64,000 bases of DNA from Seriola aureovittata. Its lineage: Eukaryota; Chordata; Actinopteri; Carangiformes; Carangidae. The translations under genes and the position numbers were made by a program. Positions 26,567 to 36,165 of this stretch are shown piece after piece. The stretch covers positions 24,851,160 to 24,915,159 of the forward strand of contig NC_079378.1 in assembly GCF_021018895.1 (NCBI RefSeq), in the 5' to 3' direction. The first letter of the stretch is position 1, and each line of letters begins with the position of its first letter. The notes below the pieces were generated by a model, which saw nothing but the letters and a program-made list of their open reading frames with translations, ran no database searches and was not told the origin of the DNA.

Positions 26567-29500
26567 CTATATATATATAGTGTATAACCTAGTGTTATAT
26601 ATTCAGAGGTTATATGTGAGAGAAGTCCCTCCGTTCAGTACAACTGCAGGAGGACTGAGTGTTTCTGTAGTCTGTGATTTGTCGCTCTAATCTGTGACTG
26701 TGTTAATAAATGTTTGTCATTTTTAAACCATGAATGCCAAACATTCCTCAGTTCTAGCTTGTTATTTCAGTGTATTAACTGTATTCTTAGTCTAATTTGA
26801 TAGTAAATTCAATGTCTTTGGATTTTAGAAACTGTGACAGACAATTTTCACTGTTTCCTTGCCTTGTACATAGCTGAATTATTAATTGAGAAAATAATTG
26901 GCAGATTAATAGATAACATTAAAATTAACTGATTAGTTGCAGCCCTACTATAGTTCCAAGAACTCCGACAGAGCAGTACGTCTTCTCTCTAGCTGATCAT
27001 GTCGCATTACATTCTCCCTGTAAAATTTTTAATTTAAATCAGATCAGTCATTAAAGATTATGAACCACAATACAGATCAAGTAGCTCATGTAAAATAAGG
27101 TGTGTCAGCTGTAGGAGGCTACAGCTGTTATTACATTATGAGCTCTAAATTGACAGCTGTGGATGTCTCACAGTGAAAGCTGGGAGCACCTTTTTGGACT
27201 GGCCAAAGATTTCGCCATGTTTTTCTCCCAACTGTCAACTCTGGCCTGGGAGAGCACACAATCACAGACTGTATATGGGCCTTTAACGCATTAAATAAAT
27301 AATATTGTCTGTGATCTGTCTGTGACACTTGTGCGGTAGACAGAGTGATAGACAGACAGACATGAAAGAGATAAAGAAAGAGAGAGAGCATGAGACCTCT
27401 TGATGAAAAGCCATGTCCTCTCTATTCTTTTCATTGGAAGATTGCATTGAGATGCAGGACAACACCAGCAGCAAGATAGCATCACTTTTATCACAGGACA
27501 GGAGAGAATGTGGACATTAGAAAAAGTAGCAGGGAAAATAATTGGCCAGAACAAGAGAAAAGAGATGAAGTGCAGAAACGTAAAGCTGAAGACATTTTGC
27601 CAGGCAGTCAATTAAGAGCACTTAGGGAAGGAAAAACCTATTCTTCCTGATAGACTCATGATCTACTTTTACCAGATTTCTCCTTCCAAATATGTCTGAG
27701 GGATATTATAGAGGAGTATAGCTCTTGTGATTTGCAGAGATATGAAATAGCTACAGTGATGATGACACAACCACTTTATTCTGTGTGGCAGAAAATTAAA
27801 AGCAGAGGCGGCGTGCAGCTGGTCACCTCAGTCACTGAGGGTCGAAGAGGGGAATGTCAGTTACCACCCCTCCCTCAGCTGCTGTATATTGACAGGAGCC
27901 TTCCAGCTGTCAGTCAACACAACAGAGGCATGAGTCCCTGCACATTATCATCCACTCACTTGTCATGCAAGCATCATGCCTCCCTGGGCTATCATAAAGC
28001 ATCAGAGACAGACCATACATGTGTGGTGTTAGACAGTATTAACTGTCAGTCTCATCCTCTGCAAAGCCCTTTTAATAAGCACGTCTATGCCCTATTGACT
28101 TATGTAACGTGGCGTGTCATGGTGCATCTACATCTGGCTCGACAACAACATCAGCAACATGCTCTGTTGGTGGCTTCCTGCACTGCACACATATTATGTG
28201 CATGTGAGTCTGTGGAGCAGAGGATTGTTGTGAATGAGCTTTACATTTCAGTGGCTTGATGCAGCAGTAATGTAGTACAATGGGAATATGTTGGGATTAC
28301 TGCAGCTGGGCAGATTTCACAGTTTGCCATAGATTACCCAGGGAGCTGATGGGACAGTCAATAGATGAAGGAAGCCTGCATGACACTGTGACCCCTGCTG
28401 TCTAAACAGGGGACTGCAAATAACTGCACCTCAGAAATGCTAAAAAATGTTCTGAATTCCAGACATAGAGCTACACTTTCAGGGGCATTAGTTCTGATTT
28501 CATGCTTGTGCATGCATGGTGAAGTGAAAGTAAACAAGATATTCAATATTATTCATGGGTTCTCCATCTCTTTAGTCATAACTTTCATTCCTGCTCTTAT
28601 ATCCTAATTATATGCAGGGAGAGACATTAGTAGGATTCAGGGAAACTCTGCCCTGTCAGTGCCAGAGTGTGTATTATTAGTACTTCACTGTCCTTATTTA
28701 GTAGTAAGTGCAATCCCAGTGTATGTTTGCATGGAGAGTTAAGCCTCCTGAAGCAGGTAGAATAGATGTAATCAGACACAAGGGATGAAGGAGGAGGTGG
28801 TGTGTGTTGGATGGGGGGGCGGGGGGCAGTTGGGATGGTGCTCTGCATCATAAAAAGGTTCTTGAGGATTCTCAGCACGGACGCCACATATTACCTTTCT
28901 CGTCTGCTTTCATTTAAATTCATTTTTTGGCTTGAGACACGTGGAAGGGACGAGACCCAAGTCGCTCCATAAGTCATGGTTGAGGAAAGAGCTTTTTATT
29001 TCATTTCTAGTATGAGCACTCACCATTTAGGTGGAAACATTCTGCCACCACTCTTAGAAATGTGCAACACTCAACACATCTTCAGCAATTATTTAACTTC
29101 ACAGGTAAATCGAGTGGTTGGAATGAGTTCGCCCTGGGTGGTCTCTGTAGTTCTGCAGAGGTCCGGGGGTTACCTCAAGGTCAGAGATGGAGATAATTAC
29201 AGTATGATGTCTGTATCAGCTACAGACAGGTATGTTGGCCTTTATCATGAAAACTCACTGTAATATAAGGAGGTTTATTTCATTGTCTTGCCTGCTCTCA
29301 GTGTTTTCCTTTCTTCAGACCTTTGGAGATATTGAATGAAACACAGAAGATGTGGGTTTCGTCATTAGGCTAATTTCAGGGGACTGATTATGAAGGGTAA
29401 TTATAGGATGACTTGGGAGAGGGGTTATCATTGGTGTCATTTCAGAAGTGGAGCTGAAGGGTATTTTACTGGAGTGATGGTTACTCTTTCCAGAGACATG

Positions 29501-32500
29501 AGTGCCAGATCGTGGCCCTCGTCGCCCCGCGTTTTGGTCCTGGGGGAGATGCAATGAAGCAGGTCTCCCCCTTTCTCTCTCTTACTAATCTCCTTTATTA
29601 CCCAGCAACCCCTCTGTCCTCTCCGAGTGATCTTCTGCTCTCTCTCTCCCGCCTCTCCTACCTTTCCCCTTCTGTCTCCCGCACTTCCCACCCTCTTGCT
29701 CTCTGGCCTGATTAATAATGAATGAAGCGGATCATCTATCGATCTCATCCTCTTTGTGTTAGCACAGCAGAAGATATCAAACCTGTCAGAGGATCTTAAA
29801 ATAGCTCTGTGATGTGGTGGTGATGGGAGTGGGAGAGTTTGTTGAGTTAAGGGTAGAGGCTTGTTTTTTATGGTGGAAGACAGCTGTTAAACGGGCATAA
29901 ACTGTGGTGGAGCAGAAGGACAAGAGTGGATGAAGAAAGGGCACAAAGTCCTGAACTGTCATTTCAGCTAAAGATGATGCCTCCCAGTGAAGGGGAAAGG
30001 TGATGATCTGTGATAAGTGTGAAACTGGAGGTCTCTTATGCCTTCTCAATCTACTTTTGGCTCTTTATTAAAACTTGCCTATGCCAAGTTGTGATCCTCT
30101 GGCCCTCTTCTGTCGTCCTGAGTCTCAGTGAAATTCTCCACTCAGCCATTTCTGCCCTGCTGCTCTCACTTAATCAATCCAGCAGATTGGCTTTGCTCTC
30201 TGACAGGGGAAGGACCCTGTCGAGACCCTGATGGAGACTAAGAGAGATGTATATCTGTCGCTCTTGGTTAATATCACCAGTCAACATTATGCAGGGTTCA
30301 GTAGTCCTTATGTTGAGGACAGAGAGGCAGGGGAAGTGCTGCAGGAAAGTGATCACTTACAACGACTAGCTGAACGGCTGGACTGAATCCAAGTTCTGAT
30401 AATTAGATTTTGTAATGTCTATTCAGATTTAGCCAGTTGTGGACGATTGACAGTACATGAGAGCAGTCTATATTAAACGGATAATTCTCTTTTGGTGGAA
30501 GGAAGGAGGAAGATTTTTTCTGGTGTTCAACATGACCTGACAGAAAATTGGCTAATTTAGTGGTTCCCAACCTTTTCCTTTGACTTGGGATGTACGATAC
30601 CAGAAATTCTACATTGCTTGATTCCAATCAATATTCCTATATTTTGACAGACTGAATGGTGATGACGGTCGCAGGCACCCAGCTGACGTTAGGAGCTGTC
30701 ACTATTTTAGACTAAACAAGCTAACATTGCCACAACAGACACCAGCTTTCACAATTCAAGAACAATAACAGTAACATTTCAGGAACAGCACATTTTGACG
30801 TTAATAATGTTAATGTTAATATACAATGAACTGAAACTCAGTCAGCCTGAGTTCTATGAACAGATCCAGATCACTGTCTTTGAGCTGCTTAGATACATTT
30901 GAGGTGTTTCCTCCTTTCATTTGAAACGCTCTGTGGCACCGTTTGCATACCGTCTATAACTGGTCCCCGATGATCACCAGCAAAAGTGGAATGTTTCCAT
31001 ACAACAGTCTTGGCGTATATTTTCCATTCCACGTGTTTTTTGTGTTTACTGTGCCTGCCTTTTTCCTCTCTTCAAGTGTAATGTCAGACTAGGACGCCCG
31101 TAGAGTCATTATACTGCCCTCGTCAGTCCTGAAAGAATCACATCTCTTGTACCTTTGAAAATTCTGCCGCTACTTTTCTACGGAACCGAAAGTCCCAAAG
31201 TATCAGTTCTAGCATATATATACATATATATATAAAGCAGTTTCTATTTACAACCACTGATCACAGGTCTTTGAAGTCTATGAGGCTTGAGCGCTTGCAC
31301 CAACAGTCACTTTTTTAAAAGCATTACCACCATCTTTCCATCACCTTAACTACAGCTGCACAATATGCCAAGAAATCATATTGCAAATTTGAGATTATTT
31401 TGGCAGATATTTCGATTTCAGATGGAATGTCGTATTTTAATTTCACTGAAAATATATAAAAATTATGATGATGGGATTTTTGTTGGTCTTGTAACAAACA
31501 AACATGTTTCTTTACGTGTGGAGAAAATGATTTGAAGGCCGGGGCGTCTCTGTAGCACCACATCACTGATGGTGCTAACACTGACACCGGTCCCATAACC
31601 TTCACTACAAGGTCATTTTAACCCAAACCACAATGTTTCCCTTAAGCAGGCAATGCTCTTCTACAATACTGAAAGCTTGGCTGTCCATGGTACACAATGT
31701 ATTCACTAAAGTCACTATACATGTAGCAATAACATATGAAACTCTTACAGGAATAACGACACGATGCCATGATACACACAACAAATAAATATGCAAATAA
31801 TTCTATTAGTGTTATTTATTGGAATTTTGTTCATAACAAAATCCAACCTACATATTTCCTAAAGACTGAGCCCATCAGCTGATTTTTCATTAAAGACTTG
31901 GCAGGTTTATCTTCTGAACTTGTGATGCCTCTGAAGCAGTTTGATGTTAGAATGAGTCATTTATTTGTGCAGTTTATAATGTATGTGTGTAGATTTAATT
32001 TGTTATGGTATTGTAGTAGATGTCAGTGTTTCAGTGCTTTTCATCTTTCCCACTCTTTTCCTTTGGGAGTGTGTTATGTTTAGCGGAGATGTTAATGCTG
32101 TATCTCATTGTATAGTTTGCATTCTTGTCTTTTTCCCAAAGGAGCAAGATGTTCATGCTTTCAGAGAAACACAAGTCCAGATATAATTCTATCCATCCTT
32201 TCCCTAAGGAAACAGTCACCTAATTAATTTAATTAATGTATTTCACTGCTTGTGTCCATGTATTTCCTGTGTACTTACACGTACTGGAGTTCATGTTAAC
32301 AGTTACAGTTTTCCGATGACGTGGTTTTTCTCTCTCCCTCTGCTTTCCAGGAGCACTTCACTCCAGAGTGTAAGTTCAAGGAGAGTGTGTTTGAGAACTA
32401 CTACGTTACGTATTCCTCCATGCTGTATCGCCAGACCCAGTCTGGCCGCTCCTGGTATATCGGTATCAATCGTGACGGCCAGGTCATGAAGGGCAACCGG

Positions 32501-32785
32501 GTAAAGAAGACCAAAGGAGCTGCTCATTTCCTGCCTAAAGTTATTGAGGGTTTGTGTCCTTTATGTCACTTCAGCACAATTCAAACCTGATTATCTTAGT
32601 TATTCATCACCTCCTTAATTATTAACAGCTTCTATCTTTGTCTCACAGTTGCGATGTATAAGGAGCCGTCACTGCATGAGCTCGCCAGTGAACCAGTGAG
32701 TCCTCCTCGGAAGACAGTGAAAACTTCAGATTCGCCTTCCCTAAAGAATGGACAGAAAGAAGCTCCAAAGGCTGATGCCTCATAG
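522..32785 (+). CDS. fgf11: Fibroblast growth factor 11 (FHF3), five coding exons
   Basis: CDS join 522-714, 19842-19952, 21338-21441, 32351-32549, 32649-32785 gives 744 nt, 247 aa plus stop. The start [13 protein letters not shown] and the later KSLCQKQ and [10 protein letters not shown] match vertebrate FGF11 better than FGF12, 13 or 14. Residues about 66-205 are the FGF beta-trefoil ([37 protein letters not shown]). There is no signal peptide, as in all FHFs: these proteins stay in the cell and bind the C-terminal tail of voltage-gated sodium channels. The N-terminal SSLIRQKR stretch is the part that in A-type FHFs acts as a long-term inactivation particle. Internal exons of 111, 104 and 199 nt are the canonical FHF sizes and all phases fit. 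The start has A at -3 and G at +4. The C-terminal tail (about residues 215-247) is Ser/Pro/Lys-rich and makes the protein longer than mammalian FGF11 (225 aa). Whether this is teleost copy a or b cannot be told. Confidence 0.96.
2976..3006 (+). repeat. Tandem repeat ACAGGAGATC x3
   Basis: Three head-to-tail copies of a 10-bp unit in unique sequence of fgf11 intron 1. Confidence 0.8.
3046..3295 (+). promoter_or_regulatory. CpG-enriched TATA/donor cluster in fgf11 intron 1
   Basis: Local CpG density is higher than in the flanks, several GCTAGC/TTAGC blocks lie at 3060-3210, a TATA-like CATAAAAATAAGG at about 3247, and a good donor CAG-GTGAGC at about 3290. It could be an internal promoter with a non-coding first exon. 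Confidence 0.25.
5940..6100 (+). repeat. Fish interspersed repeat with GTCAAAGTTCA block
   Basis: CAAACTCGGCACAAATGTCG, ACTTGGACTCGAGGATGAAC and GGTCAAAGTTCAACGTGAAT are the recognisable blocks of a repeat I know from many percomorph genomes. Only one copy is seen here. Confidence 0.45.
8050..8195 (-). mobile_element. tRNA-derived SINE copy (B box to tail)
   Basis: Read on the minus strand it has a B-box-like GGGTTCGAGG, then CCCTTTGCTGCACGTCAT, a pyrimidine-rich stretch and an A-rich tail with ATAAAAGACCAAAAAATA. This order matches a common fish tRNA-headed SINE and the copy at 44300-44475. Confidence 0.6.
8486..8526 (-). mobile_element. SINE tRNA-like head (A-box region)
   Basis: On the minus strand GGCGCCTCGGCGGCTGACC is followed by TGGTAGAGCAG, the A-box region I associate with the same SINE family as the body at 8050-8195, about 290 bases away in the same orientation. 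Confidence 0.4.
11342..11369. repeat. (CT)14 microsatellite
   Basis: Uninterrupted CT repeat. Confidence 0.95.
11975..12165 (-). repeat. Interspersed repeat family A, copy 1
   Basis: Contains CTGATTAATAATTTCAGTCA, GCAATTTGAATACGTCAC and CACTGTTTTCTGACATTTTA, the minus-strand form of a fish repeat whose plus-strand form begins GGCTGCAACTAAC. Other copies are at 16438, 16691, 26838 and 35683. Confidence 0.55.
12530..12772 (+). CDS. Orphan 80-aa ORF with PIP-box-like N terminus
   Basis: Intronless frame starting [16 protein letters not shown]. Residues 4-11 (QTSLRQFY) fit the PCNA-interacting consensus QxxLxxFY followed by basic residues. The rest is hydrophilic and Lys/Glu/Ala-rich, probably disordered, without a domain I recognise. 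Two TCATGTGA boxes lie 70 and 36 bases upstream and an AATAAA lies about 170 bases after the stop. It sits within fgf11 intron 1, just before a solo LTR. It could be a decayed transposon ORF, a retrocopy or chance; coding status is unproven. Confidence 0.25.
   Translation: MSEQTSLRQFYKKPSDSERAAAKASETTRRQAPQEMEDATATKQCFKPEGQEKFKRLTHENVDGPDKMFRPICEKPEQMA
13011..13542 (+). mobile_element. Solo LTR of an endogenous retrovirus-like element
   Basis: 532 bp starting TGTGAGGGAA and ending TTCCCTAACA, imperfect inverted ends with the TG...CA of LTRs. The flanks GGAAC and GGAAG look like a 5-bp target duplication with one mismatch. Inside are a TATA box (TATAAAG, 13367) and a poly(A) signal (AATAAA, 13466) in the right order. 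No second LTR or internal gag/pol sequence is present, so recombination has probably removed the body. Confidence 0.7.
14755..15353. mobile_element. hAT-like non-autonomous element
   Basis: Begins with TGCTGTCCCCAAATAGTCGA and ends with sequence whose complement reads CCTAGGGCGGCGCAGATT, with several TAGTCGA-type motifs near both ends (14778, 15291). This arrangement is common for hAT-derived short elements of fish. No open frame. Confidence 0.4.
15953..15986. repeat. (GT)17 microsatellite
   Basis: Uninterrupted GT repeat; the Cys/Val-rich frames over it are artefacts. Confidence 0.95.
16438..16690 (+). repeat. Interspersed repeat family A, copy 2
   Basis: Starts AGGGCTGCAAATAAGGATTA and runs with GATTAATC-type motifs and GACGTCTTCAAACATGTTG. 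Cross-matches copy 3 directly beside it. Confidence 0.5.
16691..16850 (+). repeat. Interspersed repeat family A, copy 3
   Basis: Starts AGGGATGCAACTAACAATTA, then CAATTAATCAATTAATTG, and CAGCCCAAGGTGACATCGTC with AAATGTCTTGTTTGGTCC. Tandem arrangement with copy 2. Confidence 0.55.
16973..17212. repeat. Compound CA minisatellite, about 240 bp
   Basis: CA repeat punctuated by CTTA, CCGA and CTGAA variants in a semi-regular order. It gives long but meaningless Cys/Val reading frames on the minus strand. Confidence 0.95.
19125..19280 (+). repeat. Fish GCTAAC-type interspersed repeat
   Basis: GCATCAGCATGCTAACACAC, TCACAATGACAATGCTAAC and ATCTTAGTTTAGAGCATTAG are hallmark blocks of a repeat common in spiny-rayed fish. 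Confidence 0.5.
19283..19557 (+). repeat. Interspersed repeat family B, copy 1
   Basis: Starts GAGCTGCACAATTAATCC, includes ACAGGAGCTGCAATTTC, CACCATAAGCGCTGAGACG and GGCCTACAAATCATATTCTC. Blocks are shared with 31345-31610 and 35897-36165. Confidence 0.55.
19842..19952 (+). CDS. fgf11: fgf11 coding exon 2
   Basis: 111 nt between acceptor ccctcgcag and donor gtgagt. Encodes [19 protein letters not shown] and on to RDESSSF, the first beta-trefoil strands. The size matches the invariant 111-nt exon of the FHF family. Codon 65 (Glu) and codon 102 (Ser) are split by the flanking introns. Confidence 0.95.
19953..21337 (+). other. fgf11 intron 2 (1.4 kb)
   Basis: Bounded by gtgagt and aatttag. 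It contains a GA microsatellite and, around 20270-20420, sequence resembling the gggccgatca type of fish interspersed repeat (uncertain). Nothing coding is seen. Confidence 0.9.
20511..20537. repeat. (AG)n microsatellite
   Basis: AG repeat in fgf11 intron 2. Confidence 0.9.
21338..21441 (+). CDS. fgf11: fgf11 coding exon 3
   Basis: 104 nt between acceptor aatttag and donor gtatgt. Encodes [18 protein letters not shown] through [10 protein letters not shown], the central beta-trefoil. It ends in phase 0 at residue 136. Confidence 0.95.
22340..22955. mobile_element. Inverted-repeat element of the GATGTCCCAATACC type
   Basis: Left end GAGATGTCCCAATACCAAT and right end (complement) AGAGTTCTTCCAATACCGAT are similar, with TGATACAGAGTACTGATCC inside near the left and GTCGGATCGATACAGAG near the right. 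Likely a decayed non-autonomous DNA element. Confidence 0.4.
24583..24608. repeat. (AC)n microsatellite
   Basis: About 13 AC units in fgf11 intron 3. Confidence 0.9.
25052..25074. repeat. (AC)n microsatellite
   Basis: About 11 AC units in fgf11 intron 3. Confidence 0.9.
26539..26579. repeat. (AT)n microsatellite
   Basis: AT repeat of about 40 bp with one CT interruption; self-complementary. Confidence 0.9.
26838..26952 (-). repeat. Interspersed repeat family A, copy 4 (truncated)
   Basis: Complement begins GTAGGGCTGCAACTAATCAG and contains AATTATTTTCTCAATTAAT. About 115 bases remain. Confidence 0.5.
30558..31215. repeat. Probable interspersed repeat region
   Basis: GTGGTTCCCAACCTTTTCC at the left, followed by GATACCAGAAATTC, and GAACCGAAAGTCCCAAAGTA with TCAGTTCTAG at the right recall the ends of a fish inverted-repeat element. 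The match is loose. Confidence 0.3.
31345..31610 (-). repeat. Interspersed repeat family B, copy 2
   Basis: Complement carries GTGCTACAGAGACGCCCCGG, CAAATCATTTTCTCCACACG and ATCCCATCATCATAATTTTT, in the same order as copy 1. Confidence 0.55.
32351..32549 (+). CDS. fgf11: fgf11 coding exon 4
   Basis: 199 nt between acceptor tgctttccag and donor gtttgt. Encodes [16 protein letters not shown] through FLPKVIE, the last beta-trefoil strands. The size equals the family's canonical 199 nt. It includes the GNRVKKTK basic surface shared by all FHFs. Confidence 0.95.
32649..32785 (+). CDS. fgf11: fgf11 coding exon 5 (C-terminal tail, stop TAG)
   Basis: 137 nt from acceptor tctcacag to TAG at 32783-32785. 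It begins [12 protein letters not shown], the conserved FHF motif after the trefoil, then a variable hydrophilic tail with SPPRKT and a final PKADAS. Intron 4 in front of it is only 99 bp, in contrast to the 19-kb intron 1. Confidence 0.93.
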
Positions 32786-33870
32786 CACAGGAGACTGGGG
32801 GTGGGACAAAGGGCAGCAGTGACACTGGGAACACAGACACTAATTATGCACTGAGGGTGGCTGAGGGAACGGCCCTCACTGGCCACCACTTTCCAGAAGT
32901 GCACTACGAGATGCTGAGGGATAAAGGGTCAGTAGTCCATCAGCAGCCAGGAAGGCCTGAGAGAGGAGTCCCCCCCTCACCTGTCACCACAGAAAGACAG
33001 CACAGCGCCCAAGACAGAACTACTACCACCTCCCCCTCCCACTGTTCTCTGCCCCTTTTGACTTCCTTAATGCACCTCCTTCATTTCTGTCATACTCAAG
33101 CTTCTTTGTCCTGCTGACAATTTCATCTTTTCTCCCATACCCACCACCGTCTGCTCTATTGTACCGTATATTCACCACTCGCGCATTTCCACTGCTGACT
33201 CGGCACCATAATCCTCACCCATGGGCCCCCCTCTTGAGCCCTAAAGTTGGTGACAGTGTGGCTCAGCCAGCTTTCCACCCACCATCTGCCGACCAGCTAA
33301 GCTAATCACCAAGGTCAACTAAAGCGCAAAGTGAGATGAGAGAGCTCAGAGAGGAAAGATATCTGCAGGAAGCCCGGGTCGGGTCGGGTCAGCGGAGCAA
33401 GACGAGCGGATGAGAAACTGTGCACACAAAATGATTTAAAGAGAAGTTTATGACATCAACTTTTAAACTTCTAAATTTTCTTTTGTTTTTGTTTTTTTGT
33501 TTGAAGGAACTAATATTTGATTTATGACAGCCAGAGGGAAAAAGACATGGATTTGGAAACTCTGACTGTAAAATATGATTAAGATGATAATAGTGCTGAA
33601 AACAGAAGATCAAAACAAAAGCACGGTGGTGAAAGTGTTAGAAATGATGGTCCTGATATTGACAAAATCTGGATTTCAGAGTACGATGGAAATTTTATGA
33701 AGCTCACAAGAGAGGCGCTGCCTGCAAAAGTACCACATAAAATAAAATAACTATTCTTCCTGGGAAGATGAGCCATAAAATAGATGTGGAATTACTACAG
33801 GTTTAATCCAGGCTCTTATTAAAAGGATCAAAAAGCCTGAGCAATATTTTTACCAACAAGCCAGAATAAA
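32786..33870 (+). other. Probable fgf11 3'UTR with candidate poly(A) signals
   Basis: Non-coding sequence after the fgf11 stop. AATAAA hexamers at 33741-33746 and 33865-33870 are the nearest polyadenylation candidates; another at 39681-39686 would imply a 6.9-kb 3'UTR. Sequence alone does not decide between them. Confidence 0.4.
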
Positions 33871-35682
33871 AAAAATAATAATAATGAGCATGTGAATGAG
33901 TGAGAGAGTGAGCGACACACTCCTCCTCCAGCCTCTCTTCTCTACCAGGTGACCACTTATTATTGCACTAGCTCATTAAAAGCTACAAATGAACAACTGG
34001 GTCATGTTTTAAATCCAGGGTGGATCTGAACTGAAGTCACATGAAAAAGGAGCTGTAGTGTATACTTCACTCAGCATCTGCTGTCAGCATAAAGCCAGGT
34101 TTGAAGCCAAACATCAAAGCCAGAGGAGCCTCTGAGCTGGAGCACTTGTTATTCTGAGGATGTCTGGCAGCTTATCCACTCACTAGCTTTATCACATCAC
34201 CTTGTGGAAGAATCACCCTCAGAAATGTAGTTGTCTGGGCGAATGTCTTGGTGTGATTGTGTTTTAACCTGTGTGTGCGGATGTCTTCTACAGTAGAGAT
34301 GCCCCTTCAGATTCTGTGTGTAAGTGTACAGAGGTTAGATAGAGACGCTGCACGTAACCTTTGACGTGTCCTATGTGTCTTTGATATGTCGGTGTCTGTG
34401 AACAGGTGATACGTGGGGGACACATCCGTCTTTTATACCATTTTTACTGACTTTGAAGAGTCAGAAGTTTTCAAACATCAGGGAGGAGGATCTCTGGGCA
34501 ACCTCCTGAGGACTGAACTGACAGAACGTACTTCCATTAATCTAACATTTAGTTTAGATGCTGTTTCCTATTGTTTTGATTTGCACTTGGTTTACCAATC
34601 AGGGAGACTCGTTAAAAAAATAAGCCATGAGCTGATGGAAGTTGAGGCTTCTAAATGGGAGCTGTCAGGTTATTTCAGTGCTGTCTGCTGTTGGGTGCTG
34701 TCCGCTCTGGTAAGCTGCTGAGGGGGGAAAAAAATGTCACCGCAATGTTCAGTCAAAGTGAACGTGCATGGATACCACCAACAAACACGGACAGCAGGAA
34801 GTCTGTTACTGTGTCAGGAAGAGCAGTGTTGGGAGATGTGGAACTGTAAAAATGCTCATTATGGCAGCTAAAAATCACGTTCAGTGCATTGGGGAGGGCA
34901 TCTCATTTTAATGGTAACATAATGTGAAGATGGCTTACAGAATGTGAAACAGAGGCTTTGTGAATGTGCTGTGATGAGGGTGAAAGTAAGTCTGAAATTG
35001 TGTGTTGAATTGTAAAGAGGTCAGTGCATGGAGGCAGTTATTTAGAGAGAGTGAAGGATTAGCAGGTGTATTCTTGAGGAATGTTGATAAGGACTTTCTG
35101 CAGTAAAGTAAGCAAGATTCTTGGCAGGGTTTTATGCAGCATGTGGATATGATAATGAATGTAAGACAAAGAAGCATGTAAGGCACTGTGCGCTATTTCT
35201 GACAGGGGGTCTATGGAGGAAATTAGTTGGAGGGCTTTGCATTTTTTTTTTCCATTAAGTTTTTTTAAGTCTTTTAATTTTCTGGGCTTTTCCAGGGGGA
35301 ATATCATTCAGTTCAATTTTGGATATTTGTCCTTGTAGCGGATTTTGCATTGTACACTTATAAATCTCTATTTTTGCCCTTTTCGCAGGGAATTTGGTTT
35401 CATCCCAGTGCGGTTTCTAACTGTGCGTTACTAAGCACAAAGTGTGAGCACAGCAGGTAGTATACAATGATATAGGCTTATTTTAGCTATCAGTGCTCAT
35501 ACACTTTTCAGTGTTTGTGTTCCATCTGGAGCTTCTTCATGCCAGTTCACATTTCAGTGTTGATCCTAAGTCCGTTCTATATAAAGAAAGCACTTGGAGG
35601 TGCAAAGCAGTGACTGAGTGACAGCAAGGGACTCTGGCATTCCAAAATAAGACGTTATGGCATTTTCTCTTAGTCCATATGG

Positions 35683-35885
35683 TAGGGCTGTAACTAACAA
35701 TTATTTTCACTTTTCTTTAATACGCTTTTTTTTTTTTTTTTTACCATATTTTCTCAATAAATTCTTTTGCCTATAAAATGTCAGAAAGTGGCGGGGAAAA
35801 AAAGTGTGCTATAATGTCCCACAGCCCAGAGGGATGTGTTCAGATGTCTTAATTTGTCCAAAGCCCATAGATATTCACCTCACAA
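35683..35885 (+). repeat. Interspersed repeat family A, copy 5
   Basis: Starts TAGGGCTGTAACTAACAATT, then a T16 run, CTATAAAATGTCAGAAAGTG, CACAGCCCAGAGGGATGTG and AAAGCCCATAGATATTCAC. Directly followed by a family B copy. Confidence 0.55.
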
Positions 35886-35896
35886 TGATTTAAAAC

Positions 35897-36165
35897 AGGG
35901 CTGCACAATTCATTAGTATAGAATCCACAACGCAGGAGCTGCAATTTTTAAAAGTGAGTCATTGTTGGCACCATAAGTGTTGTGGTGCTTCAGAGACGAC
36001 AAGACCAACAAAAATCATCATTTTTAAATTTTTTTCAGTGAAAATCTAAAATCAATGAAAGGTAATAAATCACCACATTGCTTGAAAAATAACAAAGATG
36101 ATTAATCAATAGTCGAAATTGTTGCACATTTATTTTTTATCCATCAATTAATCCCCTAATTGATG
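35897..36165 (+). repeat. Interspersed repeat family B, copy 3
   Basis: Starts AGGGCTGCACAATTCATTAG and contains CAGGAGCTGCAATTTTTAA, CACCATAAGTGTTGTGGTG and CAGTGAAAATCTAAAATCA. Confidence 0.55.

Larger units (their letters stand above)
21442..32350 (+). other. fgf11 intron 3 (10.9 kb)
   Basis: Bounded by gtatgt and tgctttccag. It holds interspersed repeats near 22.3-22.95, 26.8-26.95, 30.6-31.2 and 31.35-31.6 kb and AT/CA microsatellites. The rest, including 23.0-24.5 and 27.7-30.5 kb, shows neither repeats nor recognisable exons and may hold conserved regulatory DNA. Confidence 0.9.

Noticed and set aside
27732..28259. Longest open frame in the window (175 codons, plus strand)
   Set aside because: No recognisable domain, ordinary composition for non-coding DNA, within fgf11 intron 3 and no splice or Kozak support; long frames of this size are expected by chance in 64 kb.
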